A DNA stretch of 64,000 bases from Ciona intestinalis (Eukaryota > Chordata > Ascidiacea > Phlebobranchia > Cionidae). Each line of letters opens with the position of its first letter. Within the stretch, counting starts at the first letter, position 1. The notes under the pieces are model-generated. The model saw only the letters and a program-made list of their open reading frames with translations. It had not been told where the DNA came from and made no database searches. Position numbers and translations under genes: made by a program. Positions 1 through 12,350 of this stretch are shown in pieces. The stretch is taken from positions 5,105,375 through 5,169,374 of the forward strand of contig NC_020177.2 of assembly GCF_000224145.3 (NCBI RefSeq). The letters run 5' to 3'.

Positions 1-33
1 ATACCAAACGAGCTGGTGGAATATGATTTACAT

Positions 34-216
34 TATAGCAGGGTGGGGGGCACGGGACACCTTTATCACATAATACCTAAATATTTAGAATAATTAACAG
101 CGATCTATGGGAGCCGTGAGGTTACAGTTTTATAATTATTTGAATGTTCTTTCTTTACTTTCAAACGGGACGAGAAAATAATTTTAAAAAGGTGTCCCAT
201 CTTCCCTACTTTATAT
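34..216 (+). mobile_element. MITE copy 1
   Basis: The full-length family is about 200 bp with long terminal inverted repeats: left end TATAGTAGGGTGGGGAAAGA, right end TCTTCCCCCACCCTACTATA, and a core with GGTCTATGGGAGTCGTGAGG. The plus orientation has this core on the + strand. It resembles the MITE I recall from Ciona. This copy is complete but diverged. Confidence 0.8.
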
Positions 217-429
217 CCAAAGCTTGAACTTTTGAATCTACATAATTAAATCTACTATAGGTTTGCATACGCGTAATAATGAATGATTAATGCGTTATTA
301 GATCCATCTTATATGCACGGGTACATGTACGGCTTCTGTTCTATAGAATGTGGTACAGTAAGCCGTAGGTAATGAGCCCGTCTGACCCCAATTGACATTT
401 ACCACTCTCAATTGTAGAATTCATTGCGC

Positions 430-612
430 TGAATGTAACTTGCTTTACCCTCGCGTGGCGGGAAAAAGATAGTCGTTATAACGGATCTTCTGTTTCAAAC
501 ACCTCGCGCCACCTTACAAGTTAGCATGTATCTTTATGGGTGATTGTTTCATGTATGGGTGACAGTTTGAACAACCCATTAGCGACCACTGCTGCAACAG
601 GCGTTGTTTGTT
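430..612 (-). mobile_element. SINE fragment (tail and body)
   Basis: Tail and GGGTGATT...AACCCATTAGCGACCACTG body are present; the head is missing. Confidence 0.7.
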
Positions 613-1195
613 TACGTCATAAACACCTTATATTATTTAATTGATGACTAATCACCAGAGTAAATAGATAACTCACACCTAGGCGGAAGTGACGTGTTCT
701 TTCCTGCAGTACTCCTATATAGTGGGACTAGACAGAGAAGTTTTAGGCTGAGTGAATCCAGACGCATATTGAAAGTAGAAAAGCGCACTAAACGCTGGAA
801 TGCCGTCGTTGGCTGTAATAACAAGCAGAAATAGTTACTTTGCAAGAAAAACGGCATTTCCCTTTATAAGCGATTGGCTTATTTTTGGAATGGTTTTAGT
901 TTCGTAACATACCAAGCACGGTATAGGGACCTGACGTCATCGTATGACGTCATCGACTTAAATCGGTCGACGTATATATGGCAGTAAGCTTGTAGGTGTA
1001 CTGCAGTATGAAAAAGCAGCTTTGGTTATAGCATATAAGTCATTAGTAACGGTTGAGCCCGCTATAGAGACGGATGTATGGTATACACTGCGATTGGTAT
1101 AGGGTTAGGGTTATAAATTTTTAACAAATTTGGCTTCGTAAGTTATAATTACACTGTCTTCTTGAAGTTAACCAGAACATTTTGCAAAATACGTT

Positions 1196-1272
1196 TCGTT
1201 CTATATGGGTAAGGTCCTACGGCGAGGCACGCCAAGGGACCTGAGACTTAGACCAGAGTTAGTCTATTAGCT
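1196..1272 (+). repeat. GGTGAGGTCC dispersed repeat
   Basis: TATATGGGTAAGGTCCTACG, then GGGACCTGAGACTTAGACCA. Confidence 0.65.
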
Positions 1273-2132
1273 AGAAAAACACTAATAGAAATTCGTTGTA
1301 ACCCTTATAGCACAATATGTGCAGCTTAGTTTAAGTTTAAATTGTTTTGCAGCATTCATGTTAAATATAGTCACGTATAATTACCGCATTCACAGCTCAT
1401 TAAACTAAACAACAAAAGATCATTTGAGTTTAAATCCGCTCATAAAGTTAGCATTAACTACCAGACATGAAATGAATGACCAAATATAGTGTGTCTATGG
1501 TTTAAGTAGACTAATGCTGGGATTTTCCTTTTTCGGTGTGATTACTTGTTCGTTTGTTTATATATGTATTAACACTGGTTAAATACGTATAGGACTAGCT
1601 AAGTGTGAAATAGTGTGTGTGTTTCTGTGCTTCAATAACTGAACAATAATAAACCGCGCCTGTTACGCGTTAGTGCTTTTGAATTGAATCAATAAAACTA
1701 GGTCAGATCCGACTATATTGTCTATTGAATGAATTCCAGTCGAGTTTAGTGCAGCCTAGTAAAGTGTTTTGTATATTTAGTTGCGTTTTGGAAAACCAGA
1801 AGTATTTATTATAACATTAAGTGAGAAATAGGTTTAGAAACATTTTGCAAACTGTATGACTTTTTCGTTATTATACCCTAACATACAATGTACTGCCTTT
1901 TATGAACTTTAGTTTTGGCATTACGCACTAGTGAAGAATCTTCCGGTACATAGCAGGATAGGCTGGTATAAAGTGTTAGTGGTTAGGGGGTTAGCAGTTA
2001 AAGGGGTTAGTGGTTAGCAAATAAAGTGGGGGGAAGACTCTTCATTAGCACCCTAGTTTTTCCCAATAAGTAAAGTAAGAGTGAAAACATTTTGCCAGCA
2101 TTTTCATGTTTTACATCCATTTACTTTTACAG

Positions 2133-2363
2133 GTCAACGAGTTTGAGCCTAACCAAGAACCTGAGACAAATAATCGGGATTATTTACATCATTACCAAAC
2201 TGAAGAAGAGGACCTGCCACCCCCGCCACCACCCGAGCATAAATACGATTTCGACGAGCAATCTACGACATCATCTGCAAGCAACGAACCTCAAGAACCA
2301 ATATCATTGGGAAGCATGGCTGAAAGTATCGTGCAAGGTGTTGCAGATTTGAAAACTTCAGAT
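2133..2363 (+). CDS. CLIC: CLIC alternative acidic 5' exon (long isoform)
   Basis: This is an open phase-0 exon of 77 codons with a pyrimidine-rich acceptor ending TTTTACAG and a GTAAGT donor. It is rich in Glu, Asp, Pro and Ser, with a run of six prolines (PPPPPP) and the string [21 protein letters not shown] region at its end. It would join in frame to the AGSD start of the shared CLIC exon at 8943. Long vertebrate CLIC5B/CLIC6 forms also have extended acidic N-termini, so a long isoform is plausible. Unlike the other two 5' exons it does not end in LFVK. Its own upstream exon or start codon was not found and may lie outside the window. It could instead belong to a different transcript. Confidence 0.55.
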
Positions 2364-5300
2364 GTAAGTTTGATTATAGCAAAGTTAACGCTGGGTGTCG
2401 GTAATTTAAAACCTGAATAATAAATCTGAATTAGAAATTTGACTGAAATGAAAAAATTATAAATATGCTGAATTAGATTGCAAAGGTTTAAGTTTACATT
2501 ATAATGCCTTGGAAATATACACTCTCTGTCACTGTTATTTAAACTGGTGCCTTGTGAGTTGTGATATAACTTCACCTGTGTATGTATTTGGAAGTTATTT
2601 GGTACATTGTAATGAATGACTAGAAAATGTAAAAATACATGTGTTAAATTAGTCCAAAAAAATTAACAATATTAGACATTTAAATCACAAAGTTTTTTTA
2701 CTAATATATATATCCCATATGAACCAATGTAGGATGAACCTGAACCATTTACTGTGAATGAGAGTGGGATTGAATTGGAGAAACCAATATTTCTATTTAT
2801 AAAGGTTTAGATAGCATGTCACCATGCCTGGTTAGGTGCCAACATTAAGTTCCATTCATGAAGTTTAACAAAAAACATCAATTTATTTTCAACTAATTTT
2901 ATTTGGGGTTTAAATTATGGTACTAATATAGTCATGGCGCCAAACTTTTTTAAATGCAGAGTAGGCAGGGACAGTTTTGTATCAAACAAATCTAACTTAT
3001 TGATTATTTGTTATTTTTAATGATAAATGTGCTCCAGAAAATTCTAAGTTCAACATAACCACCCTGCCACCCTAGGTTTGGCGCCTATAATAATGAAATA
3101 TGTTTTACATACTTTGGTGCAAAAAGCATGGTGGGACAAAAGCACACGAACTAGCAACAATACAGCCCAAATTAAACGTTTTTATTTTTGTACAATTTGA
3201 ATTTCGGCTGTAGTGTTTTTAATTCATGTGTTATCTCATATTCTAAAACTAAGAACCAATTAACAATATTGTTTATGTTATTTCCATGAAGACATAACAA
3301 CACTAACTAAGGTGAAAATACCATGGAGGTGAAACTTATGATTTGCTTTATTTTACTTGTTTTGTTCGTTTTCTTTTATTTATTTTATGCATGCTTTTTA
3401 TTTAAGAAATCGACCAACTCTTCCCCTGTGGTCGTTAATGGCGATCAACCGTCAGAAACACCTTCGCAACCCCGCGACAACAAAATAGCTCTCTTTGTCA
3501 AGGTAAAGTAAGTGTATGATATGACCTGCACACCCATGTGACGTATGGTATGACGTACACATCCATGTGACGTATGGTATGACGTACACATTCGTGTGAC
3601 GTCTGCACTAGATTCTACAACTTTCCCATTTAATACAGGCGAATGTATTGCTGCTGTCCATGGTTTAACTTTCCGCGTGCCTGTATTTCCTGAGCATGCT
3701 AATACCCAGCGCGTTACAAAGCTCGCAACAGGTCACGTCAGTATTGACGGACGTTAAACTGAGGCAGGATAATTCCCCAGCGGCTTTACCGTCAATACAA
3801 CGTGTCTTAACCACCAGTTGTTCAATACAAGGCACTTGTAGTTGACCTTGTATGCAAGACTTCGCAGCTTAGGATAAAGTAATAGGTACTCGCGTTAGTT
3901 TATAAGCTCTTAAACGTCTACTTGTACAAAACAAACGAAGGTAATAACTTACAAACGTCACGAAGTAAACAGCGTATGCTCGGTGAAAGATTTTGATTAA
4001 TGATGTCACAGTTCTACTTTTATACTCTAGCTTTGTGCGCGAGATTTCCCAGAACTTCGTTGTAGGTAATTGTAAACAGTTACAGTTTAGTTTGCTCGCA
4101 AAGCTTCTGTAATGTTGTATCTGCATGTCAATGTTAAAAGCAACTCAAACCGTGCTAAGTCTCCCAGAGTAGCTAACTGTAGTTATTGCTGTGCAAATAT
4201 AGGCATGAGTTTACATCTCAACTAACAAACTGGTGCGATCTACCCGCAGGAAGCAATTACCGTTAAATCACATCGACCGTCAAATCAAACCTAGCTCCGA
4301 AGTCCGGCAGTTATATAGTCAGTCCGTTGCCTATAAACTGCCAGCTATGAGTTAACTGAAGCAAGGTGTAATTTTAGTTGGCATTTTTTTTTCTTTACAC
4401 GCCTGAAGCGATATTGCGGTATTCGTGTCACAGTTCGTCGCGCCTTCCGACCGAGTATGCGGAGTTTACTTTTCCTCTGTGAGAGTTATATTAAAAACTC
4501 ATGCTGAGCTCTAAGCCTTGCGACAATACAGAGATAAAGATAAATTGGCAAGGCAAGCGTAGGATAAGTGGCTTGTTCAGAACTTTTTGTTTACTTTGAT
4601 ACCAAGTGAGCCGCACTAAGTTATGCACAGAACCACCAAAGAACTAGTTTGAGTTTCGACAGTTAAAAAGCTACCATTAGGCTATGTCACGAATTGAGCT
4701 GCACGAAGTTGGAAGTGTTATCAGTGTCGTCCAGACAGTCTAACTCAGTCATGTAACATCAAAGTTGTATTTACCGTCAGAGAATGTAGCTAAGCAGCAA
4801 AGACAACATTTAGATCTCTAGGGACCTTGGAATGAAATACCTGGGGCTGCTGTTAGAAACACAGAAGAGTAAAACAGCCGTACAGAAGAGAGAGCGTTCA
4901 TATAGCGTGAGTCACGTATTACAGTTCATATCACTGCAGTTTAATTGCGATTTTTTTGTTAGGCTGGTTAGAATAGTTGAAAATAAAGGTGGTCAATTAT
5001 AAAATGTCCACTGAAATAAATGAAGCCATGACATCAAGTTGCCAGGATGCAAACGAAGATCTTACGGATCGTAAACACGTCATCAACCTGTTTGTAAAGG
5101 TTTGTAACACTTTCTAAAGTTAGAAAGTTTGTGTATAGCACCTGCAGACAGTCTAAATACCAGGATTGAATGATAGGGAATTGTTATTGGCACAGGACCC
5201 CGCCCTAATAGAATAGAGCAAATATAAAGTTCGAATGTGTTGAAATTCATGTAAGATTAAACAGTGTCCGTGTATATAGTGCTTTATAGCAAATAACCTT

Positions 5301-8300
5301 CCCTCTTGTTCTGCGAAAACATTGTTATATATAGCTGACATACCCCCCCTTTACGTAACTAATACAACGTCCTAAGGATTACTTATGCAGTCTAAAATAT
5401 ATGTCTGAAACCGTTTAACTTTGTAACTGCGTTTTTTGCCATTTTTTACTGAATACCCAGGAAACGAAAATTAAGTCCAATTAATGATGTTAAAGAGATA
5501 CATCCCATATTTCGTCAATAACGTGTACTATATGCCTCGTATTCAAACAGTTGTTTTGCTAGTTAGATTAAATTTAACGACCACGAACTATGGCACAATC
5601 TGACAATAAAAGCAAGCTTAGACAAGAACGTTGTCGCTACGTTTGTGTGTGTAAACAAACTTGAAAGAAATCGTTTAGTTTAAAGACGGCGTGCTGTGGT
5701 AATCCGGTTATAAAAATTCAAATGCAAAGATTTTTACAGTGGCATAAAATAGCACTGCACGTCGTATATGTTGTTATACGTTTTCCTCTGCGTTTATAAA
5801 ATCGCACTAAAATATATGGCAAATAACTGTATAGTAGGTTGGGGTAATATGGGACATGTTTTCATTTTGTTTTATCGGCTTATTTGGTAGTAAACCTTAA
5901 TATATTTACACGAATAAATAACCTCATCGTGACGATTTTATCATAGCGTTGATAACTGTTAAAAACAAGGCCAGGAAATATAGGGTTTAGATGCCATCAG
6001 TATCCCATCTTACCCCACAGTGTATAATATATATATATAGTGTTATACCGTTTCGGTTGAATACGTCTTAGCTCTTCGTTGCAAAACAACATTTGTATAA
6101 CAACTGCACACGTTTTGTCTGCGGGTTCTTCTCTCAATAAGTGATCACCGAAGCGTAGCGTGGTTAAACATGGCTTATACTCGAGAGCCATTGTGTCTTT
6201 CCCGCGTCTTTCCTTTTCGAATATCTTCACGATTTTAACCCAACTTGACTAAGAATGTTGAAAGGACGGTAAATACACCGATTGCCTTTCAGGTATTATC
6301 GTTCCGTGATTAATTTACCAGGAACCTTTATAACAATTCAAACGACGTAATACGATTTCATTGTTTGATTTTCTTGGAAGTTTTGCTTTTCATTATTAAC
6401 CATTCTTCTTAAGACGGCGGCTTTGTGGAAACAAAACCTAAATATTTTAATTGGAAACCATTAAACGAACGATTTATCCGCGTACCCAATACCCAACATT
6501 ATCTACAACGTTGCGGCAGACATGCTTTACACAGATTTCGATCGCTTACAAGGGATTAAACATTAACTTACATACCATCACCCGCCATCAGTGTAATTCA
6601 TCCGTGTTTAACCGCCTCTATTAGGGCGTAGGCATAACCTGTTAATATGATTTCGTCACGTTTGTTTACCAAGTGCGTACGTCTAATAAATCGTCAAAAT
6701 TTCAGCTTCAAACGTTTGGCATAATGTGTTTATATTGGATTTTCTCCCTGGATCCAGGATTTCTCAATAACAACTGGGTTTTTCAGTTATATGGGCCATA
6801 TAAATCATATTTTCTACATTGGGTTTTATTTATTAGAAGTTAAAAACACGTTTCTAGTTATATAGTAGGGTGGGGGAAGATGGGACACCTTTTCGTTTAG
6901 TTTTCTCTTTTCATTTGGTAGTAAACAAAGAACATTCAATGAATTATAAAACCGAATCTTCACGACTTCCACAGACCATTGTTAATTGTTTAAAATACCA
7001 TCAGGATATTTGGATATTATGTCTTAAAGGTGTCCCATCTTCTCCCACTCTACTATATGATGTTAAATAATATTTCCTACTTTCTCATTACATTTTTACA
7101 TCTTTCAAACCAATGTGTTTCCAATGCACTGATGCAACCTCTGTGCCCGAAACGCATCGTCAGCAATAATAGTTTCTAACGAGGTCAACCACAGTCAGTG
7201 TTCATTGATGCGCAAAGTCATGTGCATTCGTGTTTAACTTCAAAACAAGAAGTTTTACCGTTTTGCAATTGATCCAACATTCAGTTAAATTTTAAAACCC
7301 AATTTGTAGATAATTATTTTTCTTGAAACTTTGAAGTTTTTAATATGGTGGTTTTTTAAAACCCTTGGTTTTAGACCCGTTTTTGGTAAGTCGTTAGTCT
7401 GGAGTGGGTAACAACGTATTACACTCCCCCAATTAACCATTTATTTCTCGAATCGTGAGAATTTTCGTTTTGTACAGTCGAATACTAAGCTTGCTTTAGG
7501 AAAGTTTGCTTTAGGAATAAAAGCGCGCAGTCGATAGGATCATACAGCGTTCAGGTTGTTTGTTTTACGTCTTTACGTTGGCGTTGAAATCCATGAAACT
7601 GTGCGCTAAACATAGCCATCAAGTTATAAAGCCTGGAACCTTTTTCTCTCGTCTCTCCACTTATTTACAATGTGAGGATGGAATGTCTGTTCCATACAAC
7701 ATCACACCTTAGATAGCGCTTTATAAAGTAAGATTCCTCATCCGTCACGCCCTGCTTTGCCCTTTAAGTAAATTCTACTTCGACGACATAATTGTCTTCA
7801 ACGCCTAAGTTCCATATTCGGCAACGAAGTTTCAGACGCCGAAGAAAATGTAATTCATAAAACCTTATTGAGAAAACCTTTGTTTTGCCATATATGGCCA
7901 TGTGTTATGACGTGGGCATGAGAAAGTTACTTCGTGGGATATTTTAACGACAATTTTAGGTGTATATCATTGAAATTCGCAAACCCTTGCAGTTGGACGT
8001 TAAAAAATAAGATTATCTCAATTGTGGATACGTTCTATGATATATAGTAGTGTGGGGAAAGATGGAACACTTTCAGCACTATATATCCAAATAACTTAAT
8101 CGTGTTTTAAACAATTAACAACGGTTTATGGAAGTCGTGAGGAAACGGTTTTATAGTTCTTCGAATGTCGAATGCATAGAGAAAAAAGAATGAAAAGTGA
8201 CCCATTTTTACTCACCCTACTTAAATATAACCAACCCATGACGTTATCGTTCAGTATTTCCGCCAACGTCAAATTGTGAGATTCACCAGACCTGTAACTC

Positions 8301-10679
8301 CCGGTGTTTTTGCCTGCATTCCTGCGGCATTATATAAAGCCAATATAATTCCCCTGGTTATAGGAAGCAGGCATCTAAAACATCAATTATTGAAACCCCG
8401 GGTCTCATGGGTGCTGTGATTGTTATTGGAAAGCCGCCCGATCGGAAAATAATTGCTCGTTTCGCCCATTAGTTCGTTCCGTGTTATTATTCAACCGGTG
8501 TCCTGAACGCGGTATAGTGAAAACCGTCGCATGCATATTAATACGAATTTGATTTCCATTTAGTCCGGTACCATTTCATATTGGTTAGCGGGCCTCTATC
8601 TAGTACAAGTCACATGGGCGGTAACTTGTACGGAGTCGTAACCTGGCATGTTGTGAAAATGCCAGAAGATCTTTCTGACTTGTATTATGCCTTTTAGCAA
8701 CACTTTATAATCTTATTTTGCATGTAATACAGACTTACTAAGGCTTTGATTCGCCATTAGTTACTTCGGCTTAATCTTTTTATTTACCACACTTTGTTAA
8801 ATAAGTTCCTCGTGTAAGTTTATTTAAGTTTAATCCACTCCGTGAAATGTGTTAATTCATCCAGTGATTACTCAATACATTACTGAGTTGTCAATGCTTA
8901 AGTTCAGTTTGTATAAGATTTTAAAGTTTATTAAATTCCCAGGCGGGCTCAGACTCTGAATGTATCGGCTGCTGCCCTTTCTCCCAACGTCTCTTCATGA
9001 TCCTATGGTTGAAAGGTGTTGTGTTCAATGTCACAACGGTGGATAAGACAAAGTAAGTATGAAGACATCGAGACCTGTATGGGTCTTATATAGGACCTAT
9101 ATCTATATGTGTTGTATATATGGTCAAAGTCATTACGTAACCTTAACCAAGAAGCCCTACAACAGGGTTCACAATCGTTGTTTTAAAATCTATTCACAAA
9201 TCTCCATTGAGTGCCAAATTAGCCTTCGAACAAGTACATATATATATGAATTCTCAACGTGTCCAAATGTCTGAAAATTTTATCCAAGTCTACTTTCAAA
9301 CCAGGATCTCACATTCTAATAATCAATAACTTATCGATCTCCATAGGAAAGTGCCGCAAATAAACGACGCGCTTGGTTCAGTGAATCCACCCGTTCTCAT
9401 ATTCAATGGTGAAATGCTCACTGACAACCAGAAGTGTGAGGATTACATCGAAGCTGAGTTGTACCCTCCACGTTACCCAAGGTTGGCATGCAAACATTCA
9501 AACAGCAACACCGTCGGGAATGATATATTTGCAAAGTTTTCCGCCTTTGCCAAGTTTCGTGGAAATCCTAACGACCCAAAAAGAGAAGGTTTGTTTTAAT
9601 TGTGGGAATTTAAAATATATTCCATTCTATGTGGGTGAGGCCATGGGATCTGGGGGTTTAGGCCAGAGTTGGCTCTTCACCCTAACATTGTATCTGCACT
9701 TTATAGATCAATTTCCCTCCATATTTTTTGTGTATGAGTGAGAACACAGCATGGCAGGGGACATGGGTTTGGGCCGGAATCTGTCCATTAACCTAACACC
9801 CAGGATGCTACATCTCAGTTAGTGCCCACTTGGTTGAAGCAATACCCTCAACTGTCTTTCCATGGACACATACATCTATCAGTATTAAGCATCAAAACTG
9901 GTATCCTCCATTTGTGATGCGAGTCTGCTGTTTCCTATTACACACATGTATTAAGATAACATATACGACCCTCACACAGGCATGAGAAAGAAATTAGACC
10001 AAGCTTTGTCGAAACTAAACGATTACTTGCTTGAGCCCCTTGATGACGAGATTGACGAAGGAGCTGACGACAATGAACCACAACGATCCTCACGCAAGTT
10101 TATTGATGGCAATACCATGACCATAGCCGATTGCAATATGCTTCCAAAACTTAACATGATACAGGTAAACATTGTATGAGAAGGTTATTGTTAAATAAGA
10201 GCCTGATGATGCCAATTTGGCCGAATGTATATTTTAATTAAACGATTAGACATTGTGTTTTAACTTGGGTACTGGTTTAGCAGCCCGAAATAAAACGGTG
10301 CAAATATAGTAGTATTCACCCACCAAGTTACATGTGTGGTAACTCGCAAGCAGACAGGAGGTGTATGAAACAGAACACCCGTGTTATTACGACTATTGTT
10401 TCCCCGCCATGCGAAGATAAAAAAATTCACTATTATCCATACCCACCCGCCGGGCCACTATAGACAAGTTTTATTCAAATTCTTGATTCATTTTCATTGC
10501 TCCAGGTTACCGGACGTGCCCTCCTTAATTATGAAATCCCGCATAGCTTCGATGCGATTTACCGATACTTGGAAACTTCTTTTGGGATGCCAGAGTTCAG
10601 AGAAACTTGCCCGCACGACGATGAAATTGTTTATTTTTATGGCGGTCGCAAACCAAAAGCAAGAAGCTCGAAACACTAA
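2133..10679 (+). CDS. CLIC: Chloride intracellular channel protein (CLIC family), alternatively spliced
   Basis: This gene encodes a GST-fold protein of the CLIC family, whose members switch between a soluble glutaredoxin-like form and a membrane-associated form. Shared exons are 8943-9052, 9347-9588, 9980-10164 and 10506-10679 (TAA 10677-10679); all junctions keep phase with GT-AG sites. The first shared exon carries the family hallmark [16 protein letters not shown], including the redox-active Cys of the CPFS motif. It is followed by the PPRYP and DIFAKFSA segments, then the helical half with [19 protein letters not shown], which matches the conserved GST C-terminal core. Alternative phase-0 upstream exons are 2133-2363, 3323-3502 and 5004-5099. 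The last two end in LFVK, the normal residues before the AGSD junction of vertebrate CLICs. With exon 5004-5099 the product is 268 aa, close to the usual length of about 240-255; with exon 3323-3502 it is 296 aa. Family assignment is firm; the orthologous paralog cannot be decided by eye. Confidence 0.93.
3323..3502 (+). CDS. CLIC: CLIC alternative first exon with hydrophobic N-terminal segment
   Basis: The ATG at 3323 lies in a good context (ACCATGG). It opens a 60-codon exon with donor GTAAAG after codons for LFVK, so it joins in phase to the shared CLIC exon at 8943. Residues 6-27 are almost wholly hydrophobic (starting [17 protein letters not shown]), followed by FKK and a polar Ser/Pro/Gln linker. 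This reads as an N-terminal membrane anchor or uncleaved signal. Canonical CLIC proteins lack such a segment and insert through the TIM-like region encoded by the CPFSQ exon. The splice join is inferred; the open frame, the LFVK ending and the donor are visible. Confidence 0.7.
3529..3606. repeat. 29-bp tandem repeat with TGACGT motifs
   Basis: About 2.7 copies of CATGTGACGTATGGTATGAC plus GTACACATC, starting some 25 bp after the donor of the CLIC membrane-anchor exon. Each unit carries two TGACGT cores. Confidence 0.85.
5004..5099 (+). CDS. CLIC: CLIC alternative first exon, short soluble isoform
   Basis: The ATG at 5004 starts a 32-codon exon beginning [12 protein letters not shown] and ending [15 protein letters not shown] donor follows, in phase with the AGSDSE start at 8943. 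The LFVK/AG(S/Y)D junction is the standard exon 1/2 boundary of vertebrate CLIC genes, so this is the most canonical first exon of the three. Confidence 0.8.
5830..6027 (-). mobile_element. MITE copy 2 (diverged)
   Basis: Both ends and the TTTGGTAGTAAA core are recognisable; reverse orientation. Confidence 0.7.
6861..7057 (-). mobile_element. MITE copy 3
   Basis: Nearly complete copy with clear terminal inverted repeats; in the CLIC intron. Confidence 0.88.
8043..8226 (+). mobile_element. MITE copy 4
   Basis: Complete but diverged copy; in the CLIC intron about 700 bp before the shared exon. Confidence 0.8.
9625..9800 (+). repeat. GGTGAGGTCC dispersed repeat, two partial copies
   Basis: GTGGGTGAGGCCATGGGATC with GCCAGAGTTGGC at 9662-9673, and a second partial copy near 9768; CLIC intron. 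Confidence 0.6.
10316..10420 (+). mobile_element. SINE tail fragment in CLIC intron
   Basis: The tail runs from CACCCACCAAGTTACATG to CCCCGCCATGCGAAGATAA. Confidence 0.7.
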
Positions 10680-11268
10680 GATTTGGACCCTCCGCTAATT
10701 ATTCTTTGTATTTTAATCCTAAACTTGACTGTACAGTAATTTCGCCAATTACGAGAAAATACTCCCATTTAAATTGCTGTCATTTCGTTGAAGTTATAAC
10801 AAAACTCTGTAAACTAAGATCAGTTGTAAGTGTTACAGCTTTACAGGTGTGTACATAATGCTCTTAAGTTTCAATGCATATATTATATCCATGTTATTTT
10901 CGTGTAGAACATGTATATACTTCCACTTTGCTACGATATACGAATGTAAACAGTTTTGAAGACGATTGGTAAAATTTGGCAATTTTACCCGCTGCTTAAA
11001 TATGCTGACATCAGCAGTTTTCAGTTACACTAAATTCGAAATTAAAAATTGCTCATTTGTATAAACAAGGATTCATTTCTGTTATTTTTGTATATAACAA
11101 TTTTGGTTATTAGTTTATCAACAAAGCTAAAGTTTTAAATGTAAAACTTTCAATTTTTCAATTCCCTCTATTTTTATTTGAAATACTTGAGCTGTATTGA
11201 CTGAAACCGAGTTGTTTTTGATCTGTCTTGATTTTATTTCACACCCCCTGTTTAATTTATCGCATGGT

Positions 11269-11274
11269 AATAAA
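11269..11274 (+). terminator. Candidate polyadenylation signal for CLIC
   Basis: AATAAA lies about 590 bases after the CLIC stop, in AT-rich sequence. Confidence 0.35.
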
Positions 11275-12229
11275 TTGCAACAGGTACGTTTAATTGATTT
11301 GAATCTAAATGATTATAATCTGGTGGTCACTGATGAGGTGTCTGCGTTGTGGTTCGTTCTTTACAATCCGTAGTTACTTTCTATTGGGTGCTTTTAGATG
11401 GATTTGTAAGACCAGAGCTATCGTACCTGTAAGTTAACTGGTGTTTAAATAATGCTGGTACCTAAAATGCGGTAGTTATATTCATTCAAGTGGTGTATTA
11501 TCAGAAATAAGCAAAAAATCGCAGTACGCCATAAACTAAGCTCACAGTCCAATCAATAAAATTAAATTAATCAAATTCCCTATATATTTTACTTCGTAAA
11601 ATTTCTTTAAATACAATTAAACAGCTTTTTCAGCCAAAATGCGTGTATTTGTTTCAAAATCGACCCCGCTTAAATAAAAATAAATTATCCAAGAATAGAT
11701 GTTGTTACGTTTGTTGTTTATATTATTACGATTCAATTCGTTTCAAGTTTAAAAGTTTTTGTGGAATTTATTTAAATTTTTTAGCTTATATGCGTTTAAA
11801 AGTAAAGTAGCTGTATTATAAAAGCTAAATAGCGTAAAACGTGTATTTAATCGTAGCTACGAGTCCGAGGCAGGTTGAACGTTTAACTTTAATGTGATTT
11901 TCGAGCGCATGTTAACATTTTAGCTTTGAAAAAACTGTAGAACATTAGTTTATATACCCATTTGTGAATTTACTAAATTTAGTTTGCCAGATATTTGAAA
12001 CAGATTAGATAATATACCAAATGAATCTAAGAAAATGTTTTACGTTGGAATATATTTATTTTTAAGTACGCGTGGTAAAAACTTTGTGTTTAGATAAGTA
12101 AACGAACTTATTGGTTTGTTTGTTGTTGAGTTTGTAGCCTATGTGTGTTTTGCTTAATATGTCATACGGGTAAAGTTATGCTGTAAGCTATTACCGTTTT
12201 TAATCTACGTTATGTGAAAAACTTGGCGC

Positions 12230-12350
12230 TATGGCGCAGTTGGTTAGCGCCTGCTTCTGACCCGGGGATTATGGGTTCGTGGCTTGATGCTGCTACTATT
12301 ATAGGCGCGTTTGTTTTTTGTGCAAGACACTTAACGACATTAGTAATATT
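12230..12350 (+). mobile_element. SINE head, tRNA-like
   Basis: TATGGCGCAGTTGGTTAGCGC is a good A-box/D-arm. The B-box is degenerate (GGGTTCGTGGC). The GATGCTGCTACTATTATAGG body follows, so this is a SINE head and not a tRNA gene. Confidence 0.7.

Larger units (their letters stand above)
1..2132. other. Upstream flank of CLIC, no gene seen
   Basis: The stretch holds a MITE (34-216), a SINE fragment (430-612), two adjacent TGACGTCA palindromes at 930-955 and a TTAG-rich patch at 1974-2020. No convincing exon was found. Confidence 0.6.
5100..8942. other. CLIC intron with MITEs
   Basis: This intron separates the alternative first exons from the shared CLIC exons. It holds MITE copies at 5830, 6861 and 8043 and no visible coding sequence. 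Confidence 0.6.

Noticed and set aside
6870..7070. Small open frame in the CLIC intron
   Set aside because: It is MITE sequence read through.
12230..12300. tRNA gene
   Set aside because: A-box is good but B-box and acceptor stem are degenerate, and SINE body sequence follows.
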